A DNA stretch of 64,000 bases from Amycolatopsis sp. NBRC 101858 (GTDB lineage: Bacteria; Actinomycetota; Actinomycetes; Mycobacteriales; Pseudonocardiaceae): assembly GCF_030269325.1 (NCBI RefSeq), contig NZ_BSTD01000001.1, forward strand, positions 372,001-436,000. Reading direction: 5' to 3'. The notes beneath the pieces were generated by a model. That model did not search any database. It saw only the letters and a list, made by a program, of their open reading frames with translations, and was not told the origin of the DNA. The position numbers and the translations under genes were made by a program. This document shows positions 8,165 through 16,596 of this stretch, piece by piece. Numbering within the stretch: the stretch's first letter is position 1; each line of letters starts with the position of its first letter.

Positions 8165-10105
8165 ACCCGGCCGCCCCAGCACCTCGCGGGCCCGCTCCAG
8201 CCGCCGGACCGCCGCGTCGGGCTGCCCGGATCGCGCGTCGATCCGGGCCAGCCCGAGGGCCGCCCAGGCCGCGCCCCGGTCGTCGCCGATCGCGGTGAAC
8301 AGCTGCGCGGCCGCCTCCAGGTGCCGCGTGGCTCCCGCTTCGCGGCCCGCCCGCAGCAACGCCTCCCCGATCCGCCAGTGCCGGGCCGCCACCCCGCGGT
8401 CGATGCCCAGCTCTTCCTCGATGTGCAGGCTGTCGGTGAACAGCGCCACCGCCGCGTCGACGTCGCCGCGGTTCTGCGCGACCAGCCCCAGCTGCTCCAG
8501 CGCGGCGGATTCGTTGTGCCGGTCCCCCGCCTCCCGCGCCAGCTCCGCCGCCCGGCGCGTCTCACCCTCCGCCGGATCGAAGTGGCCGAGATCCAGGTGG
8601 GCCCGGCCGAGCTGGTACCGCAGCCGGGACTCCGCCACCCGGTTGCCGCAGCGCTGCGCTGCCGTGATCCCCAGTTCGTGCGAACGCAACCACTCCGGGT
8701 AGTACTTGCGGCGGAGCAGCAACTCCCACAGCGCTTCGCAGAGCTGCCACGCGATCTCGTCGTGCCGCTCCGCCACCGCGTCCTCGAGCAAGGGCAGCAC
8801 GCTCGGCAGTTCGGCGGCCAGCCAGTCCAGCGCCTCGCCGCCCGTGGCGAACGGCGCCGGCTCGTCCCGCAGCCGCTCGGCGACCGGGCTCACCCGCCAG
8901 CGCATCGGGATCACCACGAGGTTCGCGCGGGTCATCTCCCGCAGGTACCAGGCGGCCGCGCGGGGAACGGCCTCGAAGCGTCCCTCGTCCCGCTGGGCCC
9001 GCGCGTGCAGCCGGACCAGGTCGTGGAACCGGTAGCGGTCGAGGTCGACCTCCTCGAGCAGGCTCGCGTCGGCGAGCACCTCCACCGCGTCGTGCACGTC
9101 GTCCTCCGGCATCCCGGTGACCGCGACCGCCAGGTCGGCGGCGAACTCCGGGACCGACGGCTCGGCCATCAACCGGTACAGCACCGCCACGTGCTCGGGG
9201 AGCTCGCGGTAGGACCAGTCGAACGCCGCGGTCGCCGAGTCTTCGGCGCCCGCCAGCCGGGACAGCGTCGCGAGCCGGGAACGTTCGTCGCGCAGCTGGT
9301 CGGCCACCCGCGACACCGGCCAGCGCGGCCGCGCCGCCAGCCGCGCCGCCGCCACCCGCAAAGTGATCGGGAACCGGCCGCACAGCTCCGCCAGCTCCGC
9401 CACCGCCGCCGGCTCCGCATCGGCCCGGCGCCGCCCCAGCGTCTCGCCGAGCAATGCGACCGCGTCTTCCGGCGGCAGCGGCGCGACGTCCACGAACCGC
9501 GCGCCGTCGGCCACCAGCCCGTCCAGCCGGAGCCGGCTCGTCACCACCACCGCGCACCCGGCCGAGGCCGGGATCAGCGGGCGCACCTGCGCCGTCGACA
9601 CCGCGTTGTCCAGCACCACCAGCAACCGGCGCCCCGCGGTCACCGTCCGGTACAGCCCGACCTGCTCGGCCAGCCCGGCCGGGACCCGCTCCGGCTCGAC
9701 CCCCAGCGCCCGCAGGAACACGCCCAGCACCTCGTCCGGCGCCACCGCCGTGTCCGCGGAGAAGCCCCGGAGATCGGTGTAGAGCTGCCCGTCGGGAAAT
9801 CGGTGTGCGTGGCCGGCCGCCCACGTCACGGCCAGCGCCGTCTTCCCGACCCCACCCGGGCCGACGACGACCACCACCTGCGCGCGCGCACCGTCCTCGT
9901 CCCCGGCCAGCTCGTCGAGATCGGAAAGCTCGTCCGCACGGCTGACGAAGTGCGCCGGCGGAGGCGGCAGCTGGCGCGGACCGCCCGGCGCGGCGCCCTG
10001 CTGGGCCGGCACGCCCGAAGACCGCGTCGTTTCCGGTGACCGGACGACGTGCGGCCCGGTTTCTCCCGTCGACGTCTCGCGGTCCCCCTCGCTGACGCCA
10101 TTCAC
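7988..10105 (-). CDS. Orphan STAND protein: NB-ARC ATPase plus TPR, no DNA-binding domain
   Basis: 705 residues from GTG 10105, which has GGGGGGTG about 8 nt upstream. After a disordered, Pro/Gly-rich N-terminus comes LPPPPAHFVSRADEL, the usual entry to the NB-ARC module of AfsR-like proteins. Walker A GPGGVGKT lies at about residues 82-89, Walker B-like RRLLVVLDN follows, then a sensor-type VVVTSRLRL and FPITLRVAA. About ten TPR-like helices fill the C-terminal third (RLRYQLGRAHLDLGHFDPAEGE; NRGDVDAAVALF). There is no SARP winged helix, so it may act through protein contacts. It ends in TAA inside the opposing small gene. Its ligand and partner are unknown. Confidence 0.85.
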   Translation of the reverse strand: MNGVSEGDRETSTGETGPHVVRSPETTRSSGVPAQQGAAPGGPRQLPPPPAHFVSRADELSDLDELAGDEDGARAQVVVVVGPGGVGKTALAVTWAAGHAHRFPDGQLYTDLRGFSADTAVAPDEVLGVFLRALGVEPERVPAGLAEQVGLYRTVTAGRRLLVVLDNAVSTAQVRPLIPASAGCAVVVTSRLRLDGLVADGARFVDVAPLPPEDAVALLGETLGRRRADAEPAAVAELAELCGRFPITLRVAAARLAARPRWPVSRVADQLRDERSRLATLSRLAGAEDSATAAFDWSYRELPEHVAVLYRLMAEPSVPEFAADLAVAVTGMPEDDVHDAVEVLADASLLEEVDLDRYRFHDLVRLHARAQRDEGRFEAVPRAAAWYLREMTRANLVVIPMRWRVSPVAERLRDEPAPFATGGEALDWLAAELPSVLPLLEDAVAERHDEIAWQLCEALWELLLRRKYYPEWLRSHELGITAAQRCGNRVAESRLRYQLGRAHLDLGHFDPAEGETRRAAELAREAGDRHNESAALEQLGLVAQNRGDVDAAVALFTDSLHIEEELGIDRGVAARHWRIGEALLRAGREAGATRHLEAAAQLFTAIGDDRGAAWAALGLARIDARSGQPDAAVRRLERAREVLGRPGSAVDEANVLLALADVTQDDVERARRYLLEAAELLADVGGEVLSRVQAALDALDRGERG

Positions 10106-10220
10106 CCCGAAACACCCCCCGACGCACCCGGAACTTCCCTGTCTACAGGGTAAGAACCGAAAAGTCAGTGGACCGGCGCGTGAGTTGTCCGACAGCAACC
10201 CGTCCGGGGCGCCGAACCCG

Positions 10221-11435
10221 TCAGCCCGAAACCACCTCGCCGCCCTGGATGATGTGGCGGAAGTGCTTCGGCTCCGCCAGGACCCCGATGTCCGCCAACG
10301 GATCCCCGTCCACCACCAGCAGGTCCGCGTGCGCGCCCACCGCCAGCGTGCCGATCTCGCCCGTCAGGTTCAGCAGCTCCGCCGCCGTCGAAGTGGCCGA
10401 GCGAATCACCTCCGCCGGGGACTGGACTTCGCCGCGCAGGCGGAACTCGTGGTTCTGGTGGCGGTGCATGCCGCCCAGCAGGTCCGTCCCGTACACCAGC
10501 TTCACGCCGCCGCGGGCCGCGCGCTCCAGGGCCGCCATGCCCGCCCCCAGGACCTCGTCGACCTTGCGCCAGCTCGACTCCGGGAGGCCGTGCTCGCGGC
10601 CCTCCTCCTTCAGCGCCCAGTACGTCACCAGCGTCGGCACCAGGTAGGCGTCACGAGAAACGAACAGCGAAACGCTCCGGTCGTCGAGCAGGTTGCCGTG
10701 CTCGATCGAGCGCACCCCCAGTTCCAGCGCGCGGTTGACCGCTCGGGCCGTGTACGCGTGCGCCGCCACGTAGCGGTTGGCCGCTTCGGCCTCCTCGACG
10801 ATCGCGCTCAGCTCCTCGGCCGAGTACTGCGTCGAGTCGATGCGGTCGGTCGGGGACGCCACGCCACCCGACGCCATCACCTTGATGTGGTGGGCCCCCT
10901 TGCGCAGCTCGTCGCGGGCGGCCGCGCGGACCGCGTCGACGCCGTCGGCCACCCGGCCCAGCCCCGCGCAGCACGGGTGGTCGTCCTTCACGTGCGTGCC
11001 GCGGGTGCGGCTGTCGCCGTGCCCGCCCGTCTGGCTCAGCGCCCGCCCGCAGAACAGCAGCCGCGGGCCGCGGAACAGGCCCTCCGCCTGGGCGTCCGCG
11101 AGACCGTAGTCGGCGCCGGACGCGTCGCGGACCGTGGTGAACCCGCGGTCGAGCATCCGGCTCATCGTGCGCGCGGCCTGAGCGGCCTCATAGGACGGTG
11201 ACGACGACGACAGCGAGCCCAGGTCCGCGGTCGACGCTGTGACGTGCACGTGCGCGTCGACCAGCCCGGGCAGCACCACGGCACCGCGCAGGTCGAGGAC
11301 CGGCACCTCGGCCGCGGCGAGCGCCGGCCCCACCTCCACGATGCGGCCGTCGGCACTCCGCAGGTCACCTTCGGTGTACTCCCCGGAAACGGGGTCGAGC
11401 AGGCGGGCGTTGCGCAGCAGCAGGGATCCGGTCAC
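10221..11435 (-). CDS. Metal-dependent amidohydrolase (imidazolonepropionase/prolidase-like)
   Basis: A 404-residue TIM-barrel hydrolase of the amidohydrolase superfamily (Met_dep_hydrolase_A type). Metal and catalytic blocks are present: VDAHVHVTAS, the probable metal-bridging Lys in HHIKVMASGG, HAYTARAVN, the His in GVRSIEHGN and the catalytic Asp in KLVYGTDLLGG. These enzymes cleave cyclic amides or X-Pro-type peptides. It is the last gene of a GTGA-overlapping operon (transporter, GAF protein, hydrolase), which suggests that the MFS carrier imports its substrate. The start is GTG 11435, overlapping the GAF stop codon. Confidence 0.88.
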   Translation of the reverse strand: MTGSLLLRNARLLDPVSGEYTEGDLRSADGRIVEVGPALAAAEVPVLDLRGAVVLPGLVDAHVHVTASTADLGSLSSSSPSYEAAQAARTMSRMLDRGFTTVRDASGADYGLADAQAEGLFRGPRLLFCGRALSQTGGHGDSRTRGTHVKDDHPCCAGLGRVADGVDAVRAAARDELRKGAHHIKVMASGGVASPTDRIDSTQYSAEELSAIVEEAEAANRYVAAHAYTARAVNRALELGVRSIEHGNLLDDRSVSLFVSRDAYLVPTLVTYWALKEEGREHGLPESSWRKVDEVLGAGMAALERAARGGVKLVYGTDLLGGMHRHQNHEFRLRGEVQSPAEVIRSATSTAAELLNLTGEIGTLAVGAHADLLVVDGDPLADIGVLAEPKHFRHIIQGGEVVSG

Positions 11436-11866
11436 CGGTTCTCCTTCTCCAGGTCGAGCAGGGCGGACACGGCCAGCGGCGCGAGCGACTCGGCCACCAC
11501 CACCGCATCGTCGTCGTACCGGCCTTCCGCGTCGAGGATGTTGAGCACGCCGAGCGTCCGGCCGTCGGCGATCACCGGCACGTTGATGATCGAGCCGCAG
11601 CCGAGTCCCTCGATCAGGTCGTGGTCGGCGAAGATCTCGCGCACGGCCGCGCGGTCCGGCCCGAAGTACGGCTGCTGCGCGGTGATGCAGCGCTCGAGCC
11701 AGCCGGCCGCGACTTCGACGGTCTTCTCCCCGCCCACCGGGTACTCCGCGGGGTGGCTGCTGTGCACCCGCCGCAGCGCCCGCCGCTCGGGCACCCAGGC
11801 GAGCACCGTGAACAGCCGCACGCCGATCGCGTCGCGCACCCGTTCCTCCACAGTGGACAAGCTCAC
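11432..11866 (-). CDS. Stand-alone GAF-domain protein
   Basis: 144 residues making a single GAF domain: RDAIGVRLFTVLAWVPERRALRRVHSSHP, ITAQQPYFGPDRAAVREIF, GCGSIINVPVIADGRTLGVLNIL. Stand-alone GAF domains bind small ligands or nucleotides, or act as fRMsr-like enzymes, but the paired Cys residues of free-Met-sulfoxide reductases are not evident. The GTG start overlaps the transporter stop as GTGA, and AGGAG lies just upstream inside the transporter gene. The stop overlaps the amidohydrolase GTG. Its placement inside a transport-hydrolysis operon suggests that it binds the same substrate or a degradation intermediate. Confidence 0.85.
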   Translation of the reverse strand: MSLSTVEERVRDAIGVRLFTVLAWVPERRALRRVHSSHPAEYPVGGEKTVEVAAGWLERCITAQQPYFGPDRAAVREIFADHDLIEGLGCGSIINVPVIADGRTLGVLNILDAEGRYDDDAVVVAESLAPLAVSALLDLEKENR

Positions 11867-13254
11867 TTCGTCATCTCCTTCGCGGCGCGCACGGGCGCGC
11901 CGTGTTCGGTCAGTTCTTCCAGCGAACGCCCGGCCGTGGACAGGCCGAAGACGAGCACGCACAGCACGCCCGCCGCCAGCACTGCCGTCGTCAGGCCGAA
12001 GACGCCGGCGAACCCGAGGCTCGCCGCGGACAGGCCGATGATCGTCGGCGCGAGGATGCTGCCGACCCGGCCGAACGCGCTGGACAGGCCGGTGCCGCTG
12101 GCGCGGATCCAGGTCGGGAACACCTCGGGCGTGTAGGAGTACACGCCGGCGTAGGTGCCGTTGAGGAAGAACGACAGCACCGCCCCGGCGAGCGTGATCG
12201 ACCACGGCGCGCTCGTCTGGCTCAGCCAGAACGCGCTCACCGCCGAGCCCGCGAGGTACAGCGCGATGGTGTGCTTGCGGTCGAGCCGTTCGGACAGCCA
12301 CGCGGCGGAGAAGTACCCGGGCACTTGGGCCAGGTAGATGATGATCGAGAACTCGAAGCTCTTCGTCACCGTGATGCCGCGTTCGACGAGCAGCGTCGGG
12401 ATCCACGAGAAGAAGCCGTAGTAGGAGAACGTGATCACGAACCAGACGGTCCAGATCACCGCCGTCCGGCGCCGCATCGCGGGGCTCCACAGGAACTTCA
12501 GCGCGCTGAAGAGGTTGACCTTCGGGGTTTCGGTGGCGGGCTGGGCATCGGCGGGCGGCACCGGCGGGAGCGTCGTGCCGGTGGCCTTCTCGACGTCGCG
12601 CTCCATCTTGGCGACGACGCTTTCGGCTTCGGCGGACCGGCCCTGGGCGAGCAGGAACCGCGGTGACTCGGGCAGGGATCGCCGCCACCACAACAGCATC
12701 ACGATCGGCAGCGCGGTGACGAGCTGCGCGATCCGCCAGCCTTCGTCGAACGACGGCACGACGAACCGGCCGATCAGCGCAGCCGCCACGAAACCGAAGG
12801 AGAAAAAGCCGGCGAGCGCGCCGACGAACCAGCCGCGCCGCTTGGCGGGCACGAACTCGGACAGGAAGGGCGCGATGATGGCGCTTTCCGCGCCGGCGCC
12901 CGCCCCGGCGAGCACCCGGGCGCCGAGGAAGACTTCGTAGTTGGGCGAGAAGGACGCGATGACGGAGAACAGCGCGTAGAAGGCCAGCGCGTACATCATG
13001 ACCTTCTTGCGGCCGATGCGGTCGCCGAGCAGGCCCGCGGCGATCGCGCCGAAGAGGAAGCCGAACGGCGTCGCCGAGCCGATCAGGCCGAGCTGGCCGT
13101 TGTCGAGGCCCCACGCCGCCTTCGCGCTGGGCAGCAGGAAGGCGACGACCGCCGAGTCCATGCCGTCGAAGGTGTAGCCGAGCCCGCCGATCAGCAGCAG
13201 CTTGTAGTGGGGCCGGCTCAGCGGGAGCCGGTCCAGTCGTGCCAGCAGGGTCAT
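11863..13254 (-). CDS. MFS transporter, sugar/acid symporter type
   Basis: A 463-residue, about 12-helix membrane carrier of the major facilitator superfamily (AAHS/SP-like). It has the loop signature GDRIGRKKVMMYAL between helices 2 and 3, SERLDRKHTIALY in the second half, and a cytoplasmic central loop with SLPESPRFLLAQGRSAEAE. It opens the operon with the GAF protein and the amidohydrolase and is the likely importer for the pathway. ATG 13254 has GGAAGG 7 nt upstream. Its promoter overlaps the inverted repeats at 13302-13336, so RpiR control is very likely. Confidence 0.93.
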   Translation of the reverse strand: MTLLARLDRLPLSRPHYKLLLIGGLGYTFDGMDSAVVAFLLPSAKAAWGLDNGQLGLIGSATPFGFLFGAIAAGLLGDRIGRKKVMMYALAFYALFSVIASFSPNYEVFLGARVLAGAGAGAESAIIAPFLSEFVPAKRRGWFVGALAGFFSFGFVAAALIGRFVVPSFDEGWRIAQLVTALPIVMLLWWRRSLPESPRFLLAQGRSAEAESVVAKMERDVEKATGTTLPPVPPADAQPATETPKVNLFSALKFLWSPAMRRRTAVIWTVWFVITFSYYGFFSWIPTLLVERGITVTKSFEFSIIIYLAQVPGYFSAAWLSERLDRKHTIALYLAGSAVSAFWLSQTSAPWSITLAGAVLSFFLNGTYAGVYSYTPEVFPTWIRASGTGLSSAFGRVGSILAPTIIGLSAASLGFAGVFGLTTAVLAAGVLCVLVFGLSTAGRSLEELTEHGAPVRAAKEMTK

Positions 13255-13301
13255 GGGGAACGCCTTCCGTGTCCGGGCGCCGGGGAGTGCGGACAACGTA
13301 T

Positions 13302-13336
13302 ACTGCGTTTTCGCAGTTTTGCAACGTTTGTTGCAA
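13302..13336. promoter_or_regulatory. Double operator between the RpiR regulator and the transporter operon
   Basis: Two perfect inverted repeats lie one base apart: ACTGCG-TTTT-CGCAGT (13302-13317) and TTGCAAC-GTTT-GTTGCAA (13319-13336). Reading the minus strand, TTGCAA and TATACG spaced by 16 nt make a plausible -35/-10 pair, with the first repeat exactly in the spacer. A dimeric RpiR regulator bound here would block the transporter operon. Confidence 0.75.
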
Positions 13337-13384
13337 GACAACCTCGCTGCGTTACGGTCTACGCGATCCGAGGGAGGGACGAAA

Positions 13385-14263
13385 GTGGCGGAAGCCGACG
13401 ACGGTTTCGAGGCGTGGCTGCGGGACCGGCTGCCCGCACGGGGGCTGCGACCGAAGTCGGCCGCGGTCCTGGAGGTACTGGTCTCCCAGCCGAGGCGCGC
13501 GTCGTTCGGCTCGACGGCCGAGCTGGCGCAGCTCGCCGGAGTCAACGTCGCGACGGTGACGCGCACGGCGCAGGCGCTGGGCTTCGCGGGCTGGCCGGCG
13601 TTGCAGCAGGAGCTGCGGGCCCGGTACATGTCGTCGCTGAGCGCGCCGCAGGTGGCCGAGGAGCACCGCGGCGTCGACTCGCCGGGCTCGGCGTCGCTGC
13701 GCCGGGACCTCGACAGCCTCGCCCTGCTGAACCGCCGCTTCGACGAAGAGGTGATCCGCGAGGTCGCCCGCGCGATCGCGACGGCCCGCCGCACGCTGGT
13801 GATCGCCGACGGCAGCTACGCGGCGGTCGGCATCGCGTTCGCGCACAACGCGCGTCTCGCGGGCTACGACGTCCACGCGGTCACAGCGGGCGACGCGGAA
13901 CTGGCGAACCAGACGGCGAAGCTGACCTCGGACGACGTGCTGGTGGCGATCAGCTTCTGGCGCCTGTACGAGAGCACGGTCCTGGCGGCCAGCGAGGCGA
14001 AGAGCCGCGGCGCGCGGGTGTTCGCGGTGACGGACGCGGCGAGCCCGGCCCTGGCGGGTGCGGTGGAGCAGGTGCTGATGGTGCCGGCGGAGGGCGTGAC
14101 GTTCTTCCCGTCACTGACCGCGGGCATGGCACTGGTCCAGGCGATCGTGGCCCAGCTGGCGGCGACGGACCCGACTCGGACCAGCGAGTCAATCGAGGCG
14201 GCGGAGGCGATGTGGTCCCGGTTCGACCTCCTGCACCGCCGCCCGTCCACGCCGTCGCCCTGA
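13385..14263 (+). CDS. RpiR-family transcriptional regulator (HTH plus SIS domain)
   Basis: 292 residues from GTG 13385, with GGGAGGGAC upstream. The N-terminal HTH of the RpiR type (FGSTAELAQLAGVNVATVTRTAQALGFAGWPALQQEL) is followed by a SIS phosphosugar-binding domain (ARRTLVIADGSYAAVGIAFAHNARLAGYDVHAV; DVLVAISFWRLYESTVLAASEAKSRGARVFAVTDA). SIS domains usually sense phosphorylated sugars; here the ligand may be a product of the amidohydrolase pathway. It is divergent from that operon, and the two perfect inverted repeats in the shared promoter are the expected binding sites. Confidence 0.93.
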   Translation: MAEADDGFEAWLRDRLPARGLRPKSAAVLEVLVSQPRRASFGSTAELAQLAGVNVATVTRTAQALGFAGWPALQQELRARYMSSLSAPQVAEEHRGVDSPGSASLRRDLDSLALLNRRFDEEVIREVARAIATARRTLVIADGSYAAVGIAFAHNARLAGYDVHAVTAGDAELANQTAKLTSDDVLVAISFWRLYESTVLAASEAKSRGARVFAVTDAASPALAGAVEQVLMVPAEGVTFFPSLTAGMALVQAIVAQLAATDPTRTSESIEAAEAMWSRFDLLHRRPSTPSP

Positions 14264-14882
14264 GGCCTTGCTTCCGTCCGGGTGATTTTCTGCACCGCGG
14301 GTCCGCTACGCGCTGCGACCTGGCTGCTGTGGCGCCCCCGTCGTTTTGCCAGCTGGCAGCCGGCCAGATCGCGAGCGGTCGCCAGGCGGAACGCCGCGCC
14401 GTCAATCGCCGTTCTCCACCTTGCCCGGAGCAGGGCAAAGCCATCCGCCGAACCACACTTGCAGATGCACGAGCGACGCGGCGACGATTCCGGCGGTACC
14501 GGCCGAATACGATCGGCATGATCACCCGCACTCGGCTCGACCAGCCGACAAGCGCACAGCCCACCGAGACGGCCGCCCTTCGGCGCCACGAGACGAACCC
14601 CGCGATTCCACCCCGTGCTCGCATTGCGCCAGGTGGCAGAACGCCGGATCACCGACGACGTCGTGGCAGAGTGCGGCCGGGCAAGTCGCCGCGATACGAG
14701 TGCCTGCAATCAAACCGCCCGGAATCGCCTTGCCTCGAAACATCGGCCATGGCGCAAACAGCCGACTGATGAAGAGCCTACCGTCGACATGGCCGGAAAA
14801 TGTCCTTCACCAGGCCCGCTTTCCCGGCGGTACTCTCGACCCGAAAGGTACTACACCCCAATCGGAAGCCGGTGCACCAGTC
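14264..14882. other. Non-coding or decayed region with a TGCCAGCTGGCA palindrome
   Basis: 619 bases without a supportable gene. It contains the perfect 12-bp palindrome TGCCAGCTGGCA at 14347-14358 and a near copy at 14628-14638 (GCCAGGTGGCA). The same palindrome sits in front of the Scr1-type regulator at 15594-15605. A weak hairpin TTGCCC-GGAGCA-GGGCAA near 14420-14437 might end the RpiR transcript. Composition is less GC-rich than in neighbouring genes, as is common around DUF397 loci. Confidence 0.45.
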
Positions 14883-15089
14883 ATGAAGAAATCGAAGGAC
14901 GAACATCGACGACTCGGCGGCCGGGTCGCCGAAACCTGCGACAGCGCGGCAGCATTCTTGGAGCTGGGAGTAATGGCCTCTTTCGTCCTCAACGAAAGCT
15001 TCCGCCCCAGCGCGAACTTCGCGAAACTCTTCGCGCTGGGTCTTCGACTGGCCGCACAACGATTGAGGCGACCCGGACGCGGTTCGTGA
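14883..15089 (+). CDS. Possible small hypothetical protein (68 aa)
   Basis: An ATG frame with a basic start (MKKSKDEHRRLGGRV), a central segment AAAFLELGVMASFVLNESF and a basic tail LRLAAQRLRRPGRGS. I do not recognise it. Third-position GC is high but below the window average, and the RBS is weak (GGAAGCCGG). It lies in an otherwise empty region upstream of the DUF397 gene, so it may be a spurious frame. Confidence 0.3.
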   Translation: MKKSKDEHRRLGGRVAETCDSAAAFLELGVMASFVLNESFRPSANFAKLFALGLRLAAQRLRRPGRGS

Positions 15090-15317
15090 ACGACCCGCCG
15101 AGCTCGGGCTGCATCCCCGGGCCCGAGCTCCGGCGAGCCGGACGCACCGTTGTCAACCTCAACCCAGAAGGATGAACGGGACGCGATCAACAACCCCGGG
15201 GCGCGCCCGAGTGGCCGATTGGCGCGTGTACGCTCCGCAACACGACATCCCGAATGACGCGCGGACCCAAGCCGGCGCGTTGCACGCCCGGCCGGCGCAC
15301 GCCGACCAGAAAGCGAA

Positions 15318-15542
15318 GTGGCCGTGTCCCAGGGCCAGGAAACCCCTCTCGTCCTCGACCGCAACCGTCTCGTCTGGATAAAGAGCTCGGTGAGCTCGAG
15401 CGGAGTCACTGATGACTGCGTCGAAGTCGCGACCACCGAAACGCACGTCGCGGTTCGCGACTCGAAAGACCCCGAACCGATGATCGTCGTCCCGGGCCGA
15501 TCATGGCAAGCGTTGCTCTCTTCCCACCTTCCGGCGCATTGA
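15318..15542 (+). CDS. DUF397 domain protein, partner of the Scr1-type regulator
   Basis: A 74-residue protein with the DUF397 pattern: VWIKSSVSSSGVTDDCVEVATTETHVAVRDSKDPEPMIVVPGRSWQALL. DUF397 proteins are small cytosolic partners of Scr1/WhiJ-type HTH regulators in streptomycetes and relatives, some behaving like toxin-antitoxin modules. The regulator follows 100 nt downstream on the same strand. The start used is GTG 15318; an in-frame GTG two codons later is equally possible because no strong RBS decides. Confidence 0.85.
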   Translation: MAVSQGQETPLVLDRNRLVWIKSSVSSSGVTDDCVEVATTETHVAVRDSKDPEPMIVVPGRSWQALLSSHLPAH

Positions 15543-15571
15543 CAGCCGATCACGCAAAGTCAGGCCCGACT

Positions 15572-15631
15572 CCCCGTTCGTGAGCTATCATTCTGCCAGC
15601 TGGCAGATGGCCACCAGCCCGACGAACGGGG
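15572..15631 (+). promoter_or_regulatory. Nested palindromes that include the regulator's RBS
   Basis: The outer repeat CCCCGTTCGT (15572-15581) pairs perfectly with ACGAACGGGG (15622-15631), whose end forms part of the G-rich ribosome-binding site of the downstream regulator. Inside the loop is the perfect 14-bp palindrome CTGCCAGCTGGCAG (15593-15606). At DNA level the inner palindrome looks like an operator; at RNA level the outer stem could hide the RBS. Confidence 0.6.
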
Positions 15632-15642
15632 GGCTTCGAGCC

Positions 15643-16503
15643 ATGACCCGACCGGATTCGCCTATCGTCAGCCAACGACGCGTGCTGACCGCGATTCGGG
15701 AAGCACGCGAAAATCTCTCCCTCACCCAACGGGAAGTCGCCGACGCACTGGACTGGTCGGTCTCGAAAATTATTCGCATAGAGCGCGGCACCGTCGGCCT
15801 TTCGATCACCGACCTGAAAGCATTGCTCCTCCACTACGGCATCACCGACCTGGATCAAGTCGAAAATTATGTCAAGCTAGCCAAGGCCGGCAGACAGCGG
15901 GCCTGGTGGGACGAATATCGAGGCTTGTTCCCGCCGGACTTCGTCAGATACCTCGGACTCGAATCAGCGGCGAAAACGATAAACGTATACCAGTTCCACT
16001 TGATCCCCGGCTTGCTGCAAACAGCGGCATACACGAGATCCTTGATTCTGAGCAGCGGCGGGAACCGAGAGCTGGCCGAGCGCCAGGTAAAGGTACGCCG
16101 GATGCGGCAGGCCAGACTGGACGACCCGGAACTCGAACAGTGCTTCATACTCGACGAATCTGTCCTGCATCGGCGCGTCGCAGAATTCGCACACTGGCAG
16201 GAACAGTTGCAATGGATGCTGCAGGTGTCACGCCGGAGCAACATAACCGTGCGCATCCTCCCGTACACCGCAGGCTGGGTCGAAGGAATGCAGAGCTCGT
16301 TTGCAATCTTGAGACTATCCGAGCAGGCCAACGACATTCACCTGAGCATCGAGCGACCCGACGGTGACCAGCAGTTCGCCGATGCGCGGGGCGCCGAGAA
16401 GGCAGTCGAGTTCGGGAAGATCTTCGCGCGCATCGAAGCCGCCGCCCTGCCCGCTTCCGAAACTCCCTCGGTCATCGAGGCCAGCCTGCTGAACCGCCAG
16501 TAG
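15643..16503 (+). CDS. XRE-family regulator with DUF5753 (Scr1/WhiJ type)
   Basis: 286 residues. The N-terminal cro/C1-type HTH reads LTAIREARENLSLTQREVADALDW then SVSKIIRIERGTVGLSITDLKALL. The rest is DUF5753: YLGLESAAKTINVYQFHLIPGLLQTAAYTRSL, ELEQCFILDESVLHRRV, MLQVSRRSNITVRILPY. Such proteins pair with DUF397 proteins and act in developmental or toxin-antitoxin-like control. ATG 15643 was chosen because the HTH begins shortly after it and GGGGGG precedes it. It is probably autoregulated through the palindrome just upstream. Confidence 0.93.
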   Translation: MTRPDSPIVSQRRVLTAIREARENLSLTQREVADALDWSVSKIIRIERGTVGLSITDLKALLLHYGITDLDQVENYVKLAKAGRQRAWWDEYRGLFPPDFVRYLGLESAAKTINVYQFHLIPGLLQTAAYTRSLILSSGGNRELAERQVKVRRMRQARLDDPELEQCFILDESVLHRRVAEFAHWQEQLQWMLQVSRRSNITVRILPYTAGWVEGMQSSFAILRLSEQANDIHLSIERPDGDQQFADARGAEKAVEFGKIFARIEAAALPASETPSVIEASLLNRQ

Positions 16504-16596
16504 TGCCCGTGTGACCCGCGTCACTCGGCGACGGTTTCCCGCGCCCCCACCGGTCTTGATCCGGTCCACACCGCATCGACCACCGGGGAGCACTCC

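Noticed and set aside
3208..10105. Secondary-metabolite gene cluster suggested by the SARP regulator
   Set aside because: No PKS, NRPS, terpene, RiPP maturase or tailoring set is present within the window; the neighbours are a transferase-like protein and another STAND protein.
14518..14769. An 83-codon open frame in the gap after the RpiR gene
   Set aside because: No RBS, no recognisable sequence, and codon use unlike real genes of the window.
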